Assembly: GCA_018659505.1 (NCBI GenBank)
Contig: JABJMI010000634.1
Span: 1-26,377, forward strand
Origin: Planctomicrobium sp.
Lineage (GTDB): Bacteria > Planctomycetota > Planctomycetia > Planctomycetales > Planctomycetaceae
Reading direction: 5' to 3'
DNA length: 26,377 bases
Shown here: positions 7,269 through 15,214 of the stretch, one piece after another
Layout of the letters: each line of letters starts with the position of its first letter
How positions within the stretch are numbered: position 1 is the first letter of the stretch
The notes under the pieces: generated by a model
Database searches by the model: none
What the model was told of the DNA's origin: nothing
Seen by the model: only the letters and a program-made list of their open reading frames with translations
Program-made: the position numbers and the translations under genes

Positions 7269-8873
7269 ATGCAGTTTTTAAGAAAAAAATTCTCCACCCG
7301 TCAGCGATACGCTCTCATAATCGTTACAACAGGATTTTTGGGAACAAGTCTGCTCTCATCATGTCGTGAAAAGACTGCTTCTCCTTCTGGCGAGAAAGGG
7401 GGGGGAACTGTTCCCACCGTTAACGAGACATCTCAAACGACACCCATGCTGAAAGAGTGGACAACCAAACCCGAGGCTGTTCTTGTCTTCTCAGGCGATG
7501 AACATGGATACCTCGAACCGTGTGGTTGTTCTGAGCGACAATCGGGTGGCTTCGCGCGTCGAGCAGACTTCATGGAACAACTGAAAAACCGAGGTTGGTC
7601 AGTCTCTGCTTTCGATGTTGGCGGGATTCTTAAACAGGAACGTGTCAACTATCCGCAGTCGAAAATCAAATTCAGATATATGTTGCGCGGTCTCAATCAG
7701 ATGGGATACCAAGGGCTGCAACTGGGACTCGAAGAACTCTTACTCGGTGTTGACACTCTCTTTTCCGAAAACCAAAACCTCGCTGCCGAACAAGGTTATG
7801 ATGTTCCATTCCTCTCAGAGAATGTCACGTTCTACAGGACCGAAAATTTGGGAGTAATCGGCTCGAGGGTTGTACAAGTCGGCGAAATGAAGGTCGGCGT
7901 TGTCGGCATGGTTGGCGACAGTACCGTGAAGAGTCTACTTCAAACGGGTACAGCCATCGATGAGAATGTCCTCATAATTGATCCAGCTGAAGAGTCTCTC
8001 CGGTCAGCTCTCGAAGAACTCAAATCAGAACAAACAGACCTACTTGTCCTTCTCTCTCATGCAGAGATTGATGAATCCGAAGCACTTGCAAAGAAGTTCC
8101 CAGAGTTCCAGATTGTCGTGACAGCGAACAGTGCAGAAGACCCGCGCAGCAAACCCGAATACGTCGGCGAGACCATGATTGTTCAAGTCGGCAAGAAGGG
8201 CAAGAACGTCGTCGCTGTCGGGCTCTTTGCAGATCAGAAGTTAAAGCACGAACTTGTCGAACTCGACATGGATCGCTTTGCGATTCATCCCGATATGACT
8301 GAGTTAATGAAAGACTATCAGGAAGAACTCAAAGACCAGTATTCACAACTGGTCAACGAAAATCTCTCCATCGGTCACCCCACAGGCAACAGTTTCGCAG
8401 GTGCAAAGACATGTGCAGAATGCCATCAGTATGCGTACGGTATCTGGAGTAAAACCAAACACGCCCATGCAATCGAGAGCCTGACCAAAGGGCGCCCCGG
8501 TCAAGAATCAACCTGGGTCGACCGGGCATGGGATCCAGAATGCTTAGCTTGTCACACAACCGGTTGGGATGCACAAGCAGCATTACGTTTCAAAACCGGC
8601 TTCTTGGACGTAGATCAATCACAACATCTGGCAGGCAATCAATGCGAAAACTGCCACGGTCCCGCAGCGGAGCACGTTCAATTAGAAGAACACTGGAAAA
8701 CCGCCGGCGGTGCTCCCACAGCGGAGCTCATCGATGCCCGCAAAGGTCTGCAATTATTGAAGTCCGAAGCAGAACAAAAAGTCTGCTCCAAATGCCACGA
8801 CTACGAAAACAGCCCCAAATTCAACTTCGAAACCTACTGGAAAGAAGTCAGCCACAGCGGAAGAAAGAATTGA
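7269..8873 (+). CDS. Lipoprotein with degenerate UshA-like domain fused to a tetraheme cytochrome c domain
   Basis: A 534-residue protein from ATG 7269; an adjacent in-frame GTG at 7266 is also possible. The N-terminus is a lipoprotein signal (LLSSC, lipidated Cys about 32), so it sits on the periplasmic face of a membrane. Residues about 68-340 resemble the UshA/SoxB metallophosphatase fold: FSGDEHGYLEPCGCSERQSGG keeps the first Asp-x-His. The second metal motif reads DVGG, and no GNHD or GHTH motif is present, so hydrolase activity is doubtful. Residues 380-511 carry four CxxCH haem sites (CAECH 382, CLACH 425, CENCH 459, CSKCH 506), as in cytochrome c-554-like proteins. It probably transfers electrons outside the cytoplasmic membrane. 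The partner is unknown; no other respiratory gene adjoins it. Confidence 0.88.
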   Translation: MQFLRKKFSTRQRYALIIVTTGFLGTSLLSSCREKTASPSGEKGGGTVPTVNETSQTTPMLKEWTTKPEAVLVFSGDEHGYLEPCGCSERQSGGFARRADFMEQLKNRGWSVSAFDVGGILKQERVNYPQSKIKFRYMLRGLNQMGYQGLQLGLEELLLGVDTLFSENQNLAAEQGYDVPFLSENVTFYRTENLGVIGSRVVQVGEMKVGVVGMVGDSTVKSLLQTGTAIDENVLIIDPAEESLRSALEELKSEQTDLLVLLSHAEIDESEALAKKFPEFQIVVTANSAEDPRSKPEYVGETMIVQVGKKGKNVVAVGLFADQKLKHELVELDMDRFAIHPDMTELMKDYQEELKDQYSQLVNENLSIGHPTGNSFAGAKTCAECHQYAYGIWSKTKHAHAIESLTKGRPGQESTWVDRAWDPECLACHTTGWDAQAALRFKTGFLDVDQSQHLAGNQCENCHGPAAEHVQLEEHWKTAGGAPTAELIDARKGLQLLKSEAEQKVCSKCHDYENSPKFNFETYWKEVSHSGRKN

Positions 8874-8890
8874 ACAAAGTCATTCAACCT

Positions 8891-8930
8891 GTTTAGCTGC
8901 CCACATCTAGTGGGCAACTTCACTGCGGCG
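8891..8930 (+). repeat. Dispersed palindromic repeat, copy 1 (GTTTAGCTGCCCAC family)
   Basis: Starts GTTTAGCTGCCCAC and continues ATCTAGTGGGCAAC. TGCCCAC (8898-8904) pairs with GTGGGCA (8910-8916). It lies 17 bases after the cytochrome stop codon. Related copies are at 15127-15164 (opposite strand) and 23321-23358. This copy diverges from them in its loop and in its last dozen bases. Confidence 0.8.
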
Positions 8931-8958
8931 TTGAACGAAAAGTTAACTGGCTAAAAAA

Positions 8959-9474
8959 ATGCTTGATCAAAAACAGCTTAACGCATTTCCTGTCTCTGCA
9001 GTTGCTCTTGAGTGGGTTCCGCAGTCCGTAGCTTACGAACTATGCGTTTTAGCTGTAGATGATACCAACGGAATTCTTCATCTTGTATTACCGTCAAACA
9101 TTGGTGACCTCGACGCTAACAATGAGACAGGGCTCGACAAACTTCGATTCATACTACAGCGTAAATTCACATATGACTTGGCACCTCGCGAAGAACTGTT
9201 TCCGTTAATTGAACTTCACTATTGGGCTGCATATTCCGACATCCGAAACTGCGATGTGAAATTCAAAACGCGATGCCCAAAACAATGGGCTGACTTAGCC
9301 CCAAGCGATAAGAACACCGTTCGTTACTGCAATGAATGTCAGCAAAACGTATACTTTTGTCTCAGTACGGAGGAATTGAAACGGCGTACAGCAAACCGCC
9401 AATGTGTTGCATTTTGCGATTCCGACACACACGCTGACACCGTGGGACTCCCGATGGAAATCACCGAATCGTAA
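8959..9474 (+). CDS. Small protein with MshEN/GspE-N-like domain and Cys-rich zinc-ribbon-like C-terminus
   Basis: 171 residues, soluble. Residues about 7-88 (LNAFPVSAVALEWVPQSVAY ... then LDKLRFILQRKF ... LIELHY) follow the pattern of the N-terminal domain of type II secretion ATPases (T2SSE_N/MshEN), which in some proteins binds cyclic di-GMP. Residues 98-153 carry seven Cys, in the arrangement CPKQW (106), C-x2-C (124, 127), C134, and C149-V-A-F-C153. This fits a zinc-binding module I have seen in bacterial hypothetical proteins. There is no ATPase domain, so it is not a secretion motor itself. A GGDEF enzyme lies in the same window but not in the same operon. Function unknown; domain calls are by pattern only. 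Confidence 0.78.
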   Translation: MLDQKQLNAFPVSAVALEWVPQSVAYELCVLAVDDTNGILHLVLPSNIGDLDANNETGLDKLRFILQRKFTYDLAPREELFPLIELHYWAAYSDIRNCDVKFKTRCPKQWADLAPSDKNTVRYCNECQQNVYFCLSTEELKRRTANRQCVAFCDSDTHADTVGLPMEITES

Positions 9475-9591
9475 TTCAAACTTCGACCGGTGGCAGGGTA
9501 TGGAGTGTTAGTGGATGGCCCTAGAAACGGGTTCATTTCGTCATTCATATCCCAATTCCAATCATTTGTACTCCTGAAGAAATGATAGACT

Positions 9592-9801
9592 ATGATCCAG
9601 AGACAAACGAATTCTGATCCGGTGATCGACGAAATTCATCGAACTCGCCGTGAGATCTCTGAGCGATTCAACGGAGACATTCGAGCGATTCTTGAAGATG
9701 CCCGTAAACGGCAAGCAGCTTCTGGACGTCCAGTTTGGCAACCTGGAGCAGGAAATCATCCTACGCACCAAACCGCTGTGGACGAGTCGTCAGAGAATTG
9801 A
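9592..9801 (+). CDS. Small conserved protein, unknown function (DPVIDEIHRTRREIS family)
   Basis: 69 residues. The core DPVIDEIHRTRREISERFNG, followed by DIRAILEDARKRQAASGR, is a pattern I recognise from many short bacterial proteins of unknown function, sometimes found beside toxin-like genes. The core spans residues about 9-46; the rest (Pro, His, Ser-rich) is unlike the usual short ending of the family and may be drifted. An overlapping frame at 9650-9853 is a shadow. No toxin-like partner is recognisable. The next gene starts 23 bases downstream and may be co-transcribed. Confidence 0.65.
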   Translation: MIQRQTNSDPVIDEIHRTRREISERFNGDIRAILEDARKRQAASGRPVWQPGAGNHPTHQTAVDESSEN

Positions 9802-9824
9802 AGCTCAGCGAGTACGAGTGATCC

Positions 9825-10295
9825 ATGAAGCTTATCAAAGAGGTAAACATTGAGACTGTGACGGACCACCTGGAATCTCTCGATACGGGTGTGCCTGTGT
9901 GGCATCCTGAAGAATGTCATGCATGGCTCGTGGAGCTCGATGATTCTGATACTGCCAAAATTGCAATCTGGCCATCAAAAGGCTTGCCGAGCGACATACC
10001 TCCAAGGCGACTACACAATCTGCAACAATGTGCTTTAAGCAACCCACGCATTGCAAGTTTCTGCAACGGAAATCCAGAGACAAACTTGCCTCCAGTCGAC
10101 TTACGAACCTCAGAAGGGCTGGAACCGGTTATAATTACTGATGATCTTTCAAGCGAAATCCTGATGGTCATCGATGGAACTCATCGCTTGTCTGCTCAGT
10201 ATTTATCGGGAAAAGGAATTCAGGGAGTAAAAGCTTACGTCTGTGTTGATAGAAACATCTCTAATTCGAAGCATTTCCCAAAACTTTCAGGCTAA
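9825..10295 (+). CDS. Hypothetical protein with a ParB/Srx-like DGTHR motif
   Basis: 156 residues, soluble, not recognised. The clearest block is MVIDGTHRLSAQYLSGKGIQ followed by GVKAYVCVD (DGTHR at 117-121). It resembles the D-G-x-H-R segment of ParB N-terminal and sulfiredoxin-like folds, where it binds nucleotide. Upstream it has an Asp/Trp-rich region with no motif I know, and no helix-turn-helix follows, so it is not a partition protein. It starts 23 bases after the preceding small gene. Its last nine bases overlap the 3' end of the convergent prepilin-peptidase-like gene. Confidence 0.62.
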   Translation: MKLIKEVNIETVTDHLESLDTGVPVWHPEECHAWLVELDDSDTAKIAIWPSKGLPSDIPPRRLHNLQQCALSNPRIASFCNGNPETNLPPVDLRTSEGLEPVIITDDLSSEILMVIDGTHRLSAQYLSGKGIQGVKAYVCVDRNISNSKHFPKLSG

Positions 10296-10814
10296 TCTTC
10301 CTTTTGAAATGAATTGGAGATAACCCTTCCGATGACTGCAAGTATGGCACGCTAGTCTCTCAAAGACCTGTTGTATTGAAAAAAACTGACATCCAACAGC
10401 CAAAGCGACTCCAACAGCAGAAACAATCGACCCTTTGATTGTCATGGACTCCGGGTTGTCCGAATTGTCACCGGAGATCCAAAAGTATCCACAGATTGCT
10501 AGACTGAGAACGGCGATGGCGATCGGCAGCGTGGGACCTCCGATCAAACCAATCGCAAACAGCAATTTGGCGAGTCCTCCACCAGCGAATCCTGAGGACC
10601 ATAAACTAGCGCCAATGACGACACCAACAAACAATCCCCAAAGATGCCCGCCCCAAAATCGGTCATAGCTCATCAGTGCCAATCCCATCAGCAGCCCCAT
10701 CCCCGTCAACCAGTTTGGAAGTTTCTGATGTTGAAATTCGACTACTAATCCAACGAGGATGAAGAAGGTAATCGTGATCAACAACGCCGGAGAAAGTATT
10801 TGAACGTCAAACAT
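10287..10814 (-). CDS. Prepilin-peptidase-like (A24/CpaA-TadV) membrane protein lacking both catalytic Asp
   Basis: 175 residues with about five hydrophobic segments. The first motif VEFQHQKLPNWLTG (25-38) aligns with the family's D-x6-P-N-W-L-T, but Asp is replaced by Glu 26. The second motif GGGLAKLLFAIG (78-89) aligns with GxGDxKLLxxxG, with Asp replaced by Leu 81. Both aspartates are the catalytic pair of A24 aspartic peptidases, so cleavage activity is unlikely. The C-terminal 30 residues (CHTCSHRKGYLQ...) are polar and cytoplasmic-like. There are no pilin, TadA or secretin genes in the window. It could be a scaffold or a decaying copy. The frame is intact, which argues for a maintained function. 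Confidence 0.72.
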   Translation of the reverse strand: MFDVQILSPALLITITFFILVGLVVEFQHQKLPNWLTGMGLLMGLALMSYDRFWGGHLWGLFVGVVIGASLWSSGFAGGGLAKLLFAIGLIGGPTLPIAIAVLSLAICGYFWISGDNSDNPESMTIKGSIVSAVGVALAVGCQFFSIQQVFERLACHTCSHRKGYLQFISKGRLA

Positions 10815-11228
10815 CGTCAGCCACGATTAAGTTTGTCAGATGAAATTGAATTAGAAGGATTGTTGGTCCTATTTGATTCTACCTGAATCTTTTTAGTTTC
10901 CAAAGCATGTCTACACTGAGATTGTCGCCGATCTGGTGGCACGACCCAGAGTGTAGCGGAGCGAAAGGATGGGCGTGGCAACTTCGGAGTTGCGGTGGAT
11001 TGAAAGCAGATCGTAAACCGAAACTGCGAATCGGTCACTGTGAAGATAGCAAAGAAAACTTCGCGCTCGCTGCGCCCATTGCGACACGACCATAAAACTG
11101 ACCTAGAGGCGCATCTAATAAGTTCGTAAGTTAATCCACTTACAGGAACTGGAATCAGCACTCATCAAACAATGTCTGTTTTGAAGAGCTTAGCCGATTC
11201 ATGTTTCATGAATGTAAGGAAACAACTC
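10815..11228. other. Divergent intergenic region with small hairpins
   Basis: About 400 bases between the prepilin-peptidase-like gene and the next secreted protein. A perfect stem GCAACT-TCGG-AGTTGC lies at 10978-10993. CTACACT (10911-10917) can pair with AGTGTAG 33 bases later. The patch 10930-11100 is richer in G and C than its surroundings and reads like repeat material rather than a gene; frames across it in both directions lack protein character. AAGGA at 11216-11220 is the ribosome site chosen for the next gene. Confidence 0.4.
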
Positions 11229-11678
11229 ATGCGAGCTTGCTTCGTATTCTCATTGGTTGTCGGTTTTGCAAGTTCTCTGGCTGCGCAGTCGATTGATGCA
11301 CCTACTTCAAACGACGATTTGTCCGGTTCGATTAAGGTAGCAGACCTCCCGCTTCCGGATGCTCAGTTCTCTTCGCCGTCTAATAAACTTCTCAGGAACA
11401 ATGAAACTTGGGCGCTTCGATTTCCTGATGAAGTCGATCACAAAGGTTCAAAGATCGATAAGGACAAACAGCTCACCTTCTTTTCGGAAGGCAAATTTCT
11501 ACCAGCATCAAGTACCAACGCGAAGCTTACGGTATCGCCTATTCCAATTGTGGAACAAACACAGCATGTGGGTCATCCCTGGTGGATCGATTGGCCGTCC
11601 ACGAATTTGCACAATAAGATTCGACCAGCTGTTCGAATTTACTCAGCCCCGCCAGCTATCTTACAACCAAGTCGCTAA
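11229..11678 (+). CDS. Small secreted protein of unknown function
   Basis: 149 residues from ATG 11229, preceded by AAGGA at an 8-base spacing. Earlier in-frame ATGs at 11172 and 11208 would put extra residues before the signal peptide MRACFVFSLVVGFASSLAAQ, so the downstream start is preferred. The mature part is Ser/Pro/Asp-rich with no cysteines and no motif I know. It contains WALRFPDEVDHKGSK and GHPWWIDWPSTN, and ends near Arg/Pro. Its last 18 bases overlap the 3' end of cdsA on the other strand. Function unknown. Confidence 0.62.
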   Translation: MRACFVFSLVVGFASSLAAQSIDAPTSNDDLSGSIKVADLPLPDAQFSSPSNKLLRNNETWALRFPDEVDHKGSKIDKDKQLTFFSEGKFLPASSTNAKLTVSPIPIVEQTQHVGHPWWIDWPSTNLHNKIRPAVRIYSAPPAILQPSR

Positions 11679-12563
11679 CGGCAGAATCGTCCATAATAGA
11701 TACGCTGCGGGACCGGCGTACATGACACTGTCGAGCAGGTCGAGTAAGCCGCCGAAGCCGGGGAAGAGTTGGGCGGAATCTTTGCGTCCTGCATCCCGCT
11801 TCAGGAAAGATTCGCACAGGTCGCCGATCAGTCCGACGACTCCAATCACGCAGCCGTAGAGTATTGCCCAATACCATGCTGGAGGAGCCCATTCTGCATT
11901 GAAGAATGGTGTTGCAAACTGAAACCAGAGCCAACCGCAGAGTCCTGCTCCAATCAGAGCGCCAGCTGCACCTTCGCGAGTTTTACCTGGACTGAGATTC
12001 GGAGCAAGTTTCGACTTGCCGAAAATCGTTCCACCAAAAATTCGACCCAATGTGTAGGCACCAACATCTCCACCCTTCGCACAAACAAGCAGCGACCCCA
12101 GCACGAGGTAGCCAGCTTCGTGACCAGCGACCCAACGTAGCTGACTCGTCACCGCCAGCAGAACTCCGACATAGCTGACAATCAGCACTTCGGTGCCGAG
12201 CGTTTCGATGTTCCCACCCGGTCCACGGAATCGAGCCGCCTCCGAGGCACAAAGCAACATGACCGTGAAGGCGTATACTAAGCCAACGAGTTCCAGGTCA
12301 CCGGCATCAACAGCATTCTGACCTAAATGGGGAATCCAACCCGCGAAGACAACCGCAGCTGCGCAGCTAAACATCGCTGGCAGTTGTAATTTTTTGGAGC
12401 GATCACGAAAGAGATCCGCACATTCCCACACACTTCGAATGACAAGAACCTCAGCGAAGACCAACAAGAGTAACGCTGACGAACCGCTATGGGCGTCAAA
12501 GTAAAAAATCCCAGCCACGAGTGGGATTAAGACAGCTGAAATTGCGAGGCGCCAGGCAAGCAT
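11661..12563 (-). CDS. cdsA: Phosphatidate cytidylyltransferase (CDP-diacylglycerol synthase)
   Basis: A 300-residue polytopic inner-membrane enzyme that makes CDP-diacylglycerol from CTP and phosphatidic acid, the branch point for bacterial phospholipids. The CDS signature lies at 252-278 (SFLKRDAGRKDS then PGFGGLLDLLDS), and the upstream KGGDVGAY and SPGKTREG blocks (163-170 and 191-198) are present. Relative to the standard signature, the His before GG is Phe and the Arg after the Asp is Leu. I recall similar replacements in planctomycete homologues. Length and membrane layout (about eight hydrophobic segments) fit the family. The gene stands alone here rather than beside uppS/dxr. Confidence 0.92.
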   Translation of the reverse strand: MLAWRLAISAVLIPLVAGIFYFDAHSGSSALLLLVFAEVLVIRSVWECADLFRDRSKKLQLPAMFSCAAAVVFAGWIPHLGQNAVDAGDLELVGLVYAFTVMLLCASEAARFRGPGGNIETLGTEVLIVSYVGVLLAVTSQLRWVAGHEAGYLVLGSLLVCAKGGDVGAYTLGRIFGGTIFGKSKLAPNLSPGKTREGAAGALIGAGLCGWLWFQFATPFFNAEWAPPAWYWAILYGCVIGVVGLIGDLCESFLKRDAGRKDSAQLFPGFGGLLDLLDSVMYAGPAAYLLWTILPLATWL

Positions 12564-12854
12564 AATGAATCTATTTCACAAACAATGTTTTCTGAACTTT
12601 ATTAACCAGAAACCTAAGTAGCAGGACTGAACATTCACACCGGATTGAAATTTGATCAAGGTATTTAAGTGTGAGAGTAATTAATGGTGTGGTTCTCGCA
12701 AGGATGTTGTCGACTTCAAACTTGGCGAAATGTATTGAACGCAGTATCTTGAGAGAGAAGCAGAAACGCAACAAGTAAAGTTGGTGAATCTGATATCCTG
12801 TAGAATGTGATTCACTTCCACTCGTCATCATTTTAATTCGGTTCACGCGACAAC

Positions 12855-14108
12855 ATGATAGTTAAAGTCTGCTTTGTTGCTCTCAATGCTTACCCGGCAA
12901 TCGAACCACGGGTTGATGGCAGTTTCGGAGGGATCGAGACACGTGCCTGGACGTTTTCCAAAGCTCTGGCAGAAATGCCAGGTTTTGATGTCGAATTCTT
13001 AGTTCGTCATACGGATGATCTCAAGGATTATCGATATGGAAAGGTCAAGATGCACTCTCTTGTTGATCCCTATTACGAAATTCGGACTTCGCTAATTTCT
13101 CGTTTACAAAGAAGCAATGCGTTCCCCTGGATGAGACTGCGTCAGCCTCGCCTTTCTGATGCTTATTATCTTCCGCTACTTGCGACACTTAAAGTCTTCA
13201 AAAAACGCACCGACCCGCGACAGCCTGAACCGAATTTGAACAATGTCGAAGCTGATGTACTTTTAACCTTTGGGGTACAAAGTCATTCCGCTTCTGTCAT
13301 TGCATCGGCACAAGAAAAAGGGATTCCTTCGATTTTGTTTCTCGGTTCCGACAGCGATCTCGATGAGAATTACCTGCCCGGAAGTGATTACGTCAGTGCG
13401 TATCGGGATAGTGCCGATGTCTGCTATTGGGTGATTCAAAATGCCGACAAGATCCTCTGCCAGACTCAGTTTCAACAAGACCGATTGAAAAAAGTTTTTG
13501 ATCGCGACTCTGAACTCATCAAAAATCCGATTGATGTTGAGACCTGGGATCAAAGAACTGGATCAAAACCAGGACAAGATTTATATCCTGAAGTTGAACG
13601 CTATGCCCTATGGGTCGGTCGCACAGACCCCGTTCATAAACGTCCACAAGACTTGATCGAAACCGCGAAGTTGTGTCCAGAGATTCCATTCTTAGTCATC
13701 ATGAATAAACGAGATGATGTCTTGGAAGCAGACCTAAAAAACAATGCACCAGAGAATGTGAAGTTCATTGAGAAGATACCCTTCGAGAGCATGCCCATGG
13801 TTTTCTCAAAGGCGTTTGCGTTCGTGAACACATCTGCTTTAGAAGGGTTTCCCAACACTTTTTTGCAGGCAGCTGTCTCACGCGTACCGATTGTATCACT
13901 CAATGTGGAGGAGCAGTTTCTTGCCGCTGCGAACGCAGGTTTCTACGCTGCAGGAAGCATCGATAAGGCTGCTGAGCAACTTTGTGCTCTCTGGAAGAAA
14001 ACTGCTCCTGAGTTCAATGGTCGAGATTATGTTCTCCAGCATCATGACTTAAAGCAACAGGTTGATCACTTGGCTTTGACGCTGAAAAGGCTTGTCGAAT
14101 CAACGTGA
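12855..14108 (+). CDS. Glycosyltransferase family 4
   Basis: A 417-residue GT-B fold enzyme, probably moving a sugar from an NDP-sugar to a glycan at the cytoplasmic face. The acceptor half begins with VALNAYP and keeps the GGIE loop (25-28) that contacts the donor. The donor half has NPIDVETW, WVGRTDPVHKRP (253-264, with Arg and Lys as phosphate-binding residues) and NTSALEGFPNTFLQA (326-339). In the latter the second Glu of the usual E-x7-E is Gln. There is no signal peptide. No other glycan-assembly gene is adjacent, so the product is unknown. Its 3' end overlaps the convergent esterase gene by nine bases. Confidence 0.87.
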   Translation: MIVKVCFVALNAYPAIEPRVDGSFGGIETRAWTFSKALAEMPGFDVEFLVRHTDDLKDYRYGKVKMHSLVDPYYEIRTSLISRLQRSNAFPWMRLRQPRLSDAYYLPLLATLKVFKKRTDPRQPEPNLNNVEADVLLTFGVQSHSASVIASAQEKGIPSILFLGSDSDLDENYLPGSDYVSAYRDSADVCYWVIQNADKILCQTQFQQDRLKKVFDRDSELIKNPIDVETWDQRTGSKPGQDLYPEVERYALWVGRTDPVHKRPQDLIETAKLCPEIPFLVIMNKRDDVLEADLKNNAPENVKFIEKIPFESMPMVFSKAFAFVNTSALEGFPNTFLQAAVSRVPIVSLNVEEQFLAAANAGFYAAGSIDKAAEQLCALWKKTAPEFNGRDYVLQHHDLKQQVDHLALTLKRLVEST

Positions 14109-15056
14109 ACGTGATTGTTGCGAAAGCCATTCAATCGCAGTCGGTAAATCACCTTCATGGCCGCCCTCAAATATGGTCACTCGTGAAGATCCCGCATTTC
14201 TTCGGAGCAACACTTCGTGAGTTCGCTTCTCTGACTCACCTTCGAATTGCAAGGCATCTGGCACTGTTTGCTTCTGCGTCATCTCACGAATATCAGCGGA
14301 AGAAATTTGCTGCTTTGTTTGATCATTGGCTTTGGCAAGTGCGTTAAACGCAATCAACGTATGGCTGATCGGGACGCTTCCTGTATGTCCATCATGAATT
14401 CCCGCATTGAGATCAATTGGAAGTCCCTTCGCACGTTGCAGAAAATTGATTGGTGATCGACTTCTCAACTGGGCATCAACTTCTACATTTGATCCAGGAA
14501 CACCACCGACTACTTTCTCGATATGTGTGGCGTAGTTTCGCCCAGCTGATTGACATTCCTTGTGCCAGGCTGAGAGATCGCTGATGCCTACCCAGGCGGA
14601 AACACCTGCCCAGATTTCGGGATGTTTGCCTGCCATCAACATCGACATATGTCCGCCGCCAGAAACGCCAGTCAGGTAGATTTTCTTCTCATCAATGGAA
14701 GACTCTTTTTGCATCCAATTGACGGCATCGACAACATCCTGAACTGCTAACGAAGAACCACATGCCTGCGGTGTCCAGTTAGGACCACGAAAATTTGGAA
14801 AGACCATCGCCCAGTTACGTTTCCGGCACTCCTCAACCGCGATGTTGATATGATTTTTTTGCTTGTAATCACCACTCCAAGTGTGCAACATCACCAGAAG
14901 GGGTACCGGCTCTGAGACCTCTTTCGGAATAAACACAAATGCTGGCTGTTCACTTTGGTCCAGCGAACTGACGATGGTTACTTCTTGCAAGTCCTGCCCA
15001 TGGATCGCAGAGCATAGAAGCAGAATCAGTGAAGCACTTATGATGAACTTTCTCAT
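14100..15056 (-). CDS. Secreted alpha/beta-hydrolase (esterase/peptidase S9-like)
   Basis: About 318 residues from ATG 15056. The frame continues upstream to 15131, but that part enters a dispersed repeat and would bury the signal peptide MRKFIISASLILLLCSAIHG. The mature enzyme shows PLLVMLHTWSGDY (oxyanion region), nucleophile elbow GVSGGG (Ser about 132), DGHTG with Asp about 222, and EGGHEGD with His about 300, a complete Ser-Asp-His triad. It therefore likely cleaves ester or peptide bonds outside the cytoplasm. Homologues are often annotated as prolyl-oligopeptidase-like or acetyl-esterase-like enzymes in planctomycete polysaccharide gene sets. Substrate unknown. Confidence 0.85.
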   Translation of the reverse strand: MRKFIISASLILLLCSAIHGQDLQEVTIVSSLDQSEQPAFVFIPKEVSEPVPLLVMLHTWSGDYKQKNHINIAVEECRKRNWAMVFPNFRGPNWTPQACGSSLAVQDVVDAVNWMQKESSIDEKKIYLTGVSGGGHMSMLMAGKHPEIWAGVSAWVGISDLSAWHKECQSAGRNYATHIEKVVGGVPGSNVEVDAQLRSRSPINFLQRAKGLPIDLNAGIHDGHTGSVPISHTLIAFNALAKANDQTKQQISSADIREMTQKQTVPDALQFEGESEKRTHEVLLRRNAGSSRVTIFEGGHEGDLPTAIEWLSQQSRSR

Positions 15057-15126
15057 TGCAAGCTCGTTCGGAAATTTCGTAGTTGTGATCAACATAAGCC
15101 CCATCTTGAGTTGCTTTTTATTCGAT

Positions 15127-15164
15127 AGCACAACGGTTTGCCCACTTGAAGTGGGCAGCTAAAC
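15127..15164 (-). repeat. Dispersed palindromic repeat, copy 2 (GTTTAGCTGCCCAC family)
   Basis: On the minus strand it reads GTTTAGCTGCCCACTTCAAG then GTGGGCAAACCGTTGTGCT. It matches copy 3 at 23321-23358 in 36 of 38 positions. The stem is TGCCCACTT/AAGTGGGCA. It sits in the leader of the esterase gene, upstream of its signal-peptide start. Confidence 0.9.
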
Positions 15165-15214
15165 TTTCTCCGCTTTCAATATCTTGCCCCTCGATCCCTA
15201 GCCCCTTGCCCATC

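Noticed and set aside
9650..9853. 67-residue frame overlapping the 9592-9801 gene
   Set aside because: The overlapping 9592 frame contains a conserved protein core, so this is its shadow.
10817..11161. 114-residue minus-strand open frame and a plus-strand frame over the same bases
   Set aside because: Arg/Ser/Pro-rich content with no protein-like pattern; the DNA contains small hairpins and looks like intergenic repeat material.
12571..12846. 91-residue minus-strand open frame before the glycosyltransferase
   Set aside because: No recognisable motif, no ribosome site, and it fills a divergent promoter gap of ordinary AT-rich sequence.
15057..15131. Longer N-terminus for the esterase
   Set aside because: The extension enters a dispersed repeat and would place 25 polar residues before an otherwise normal signal peptide.
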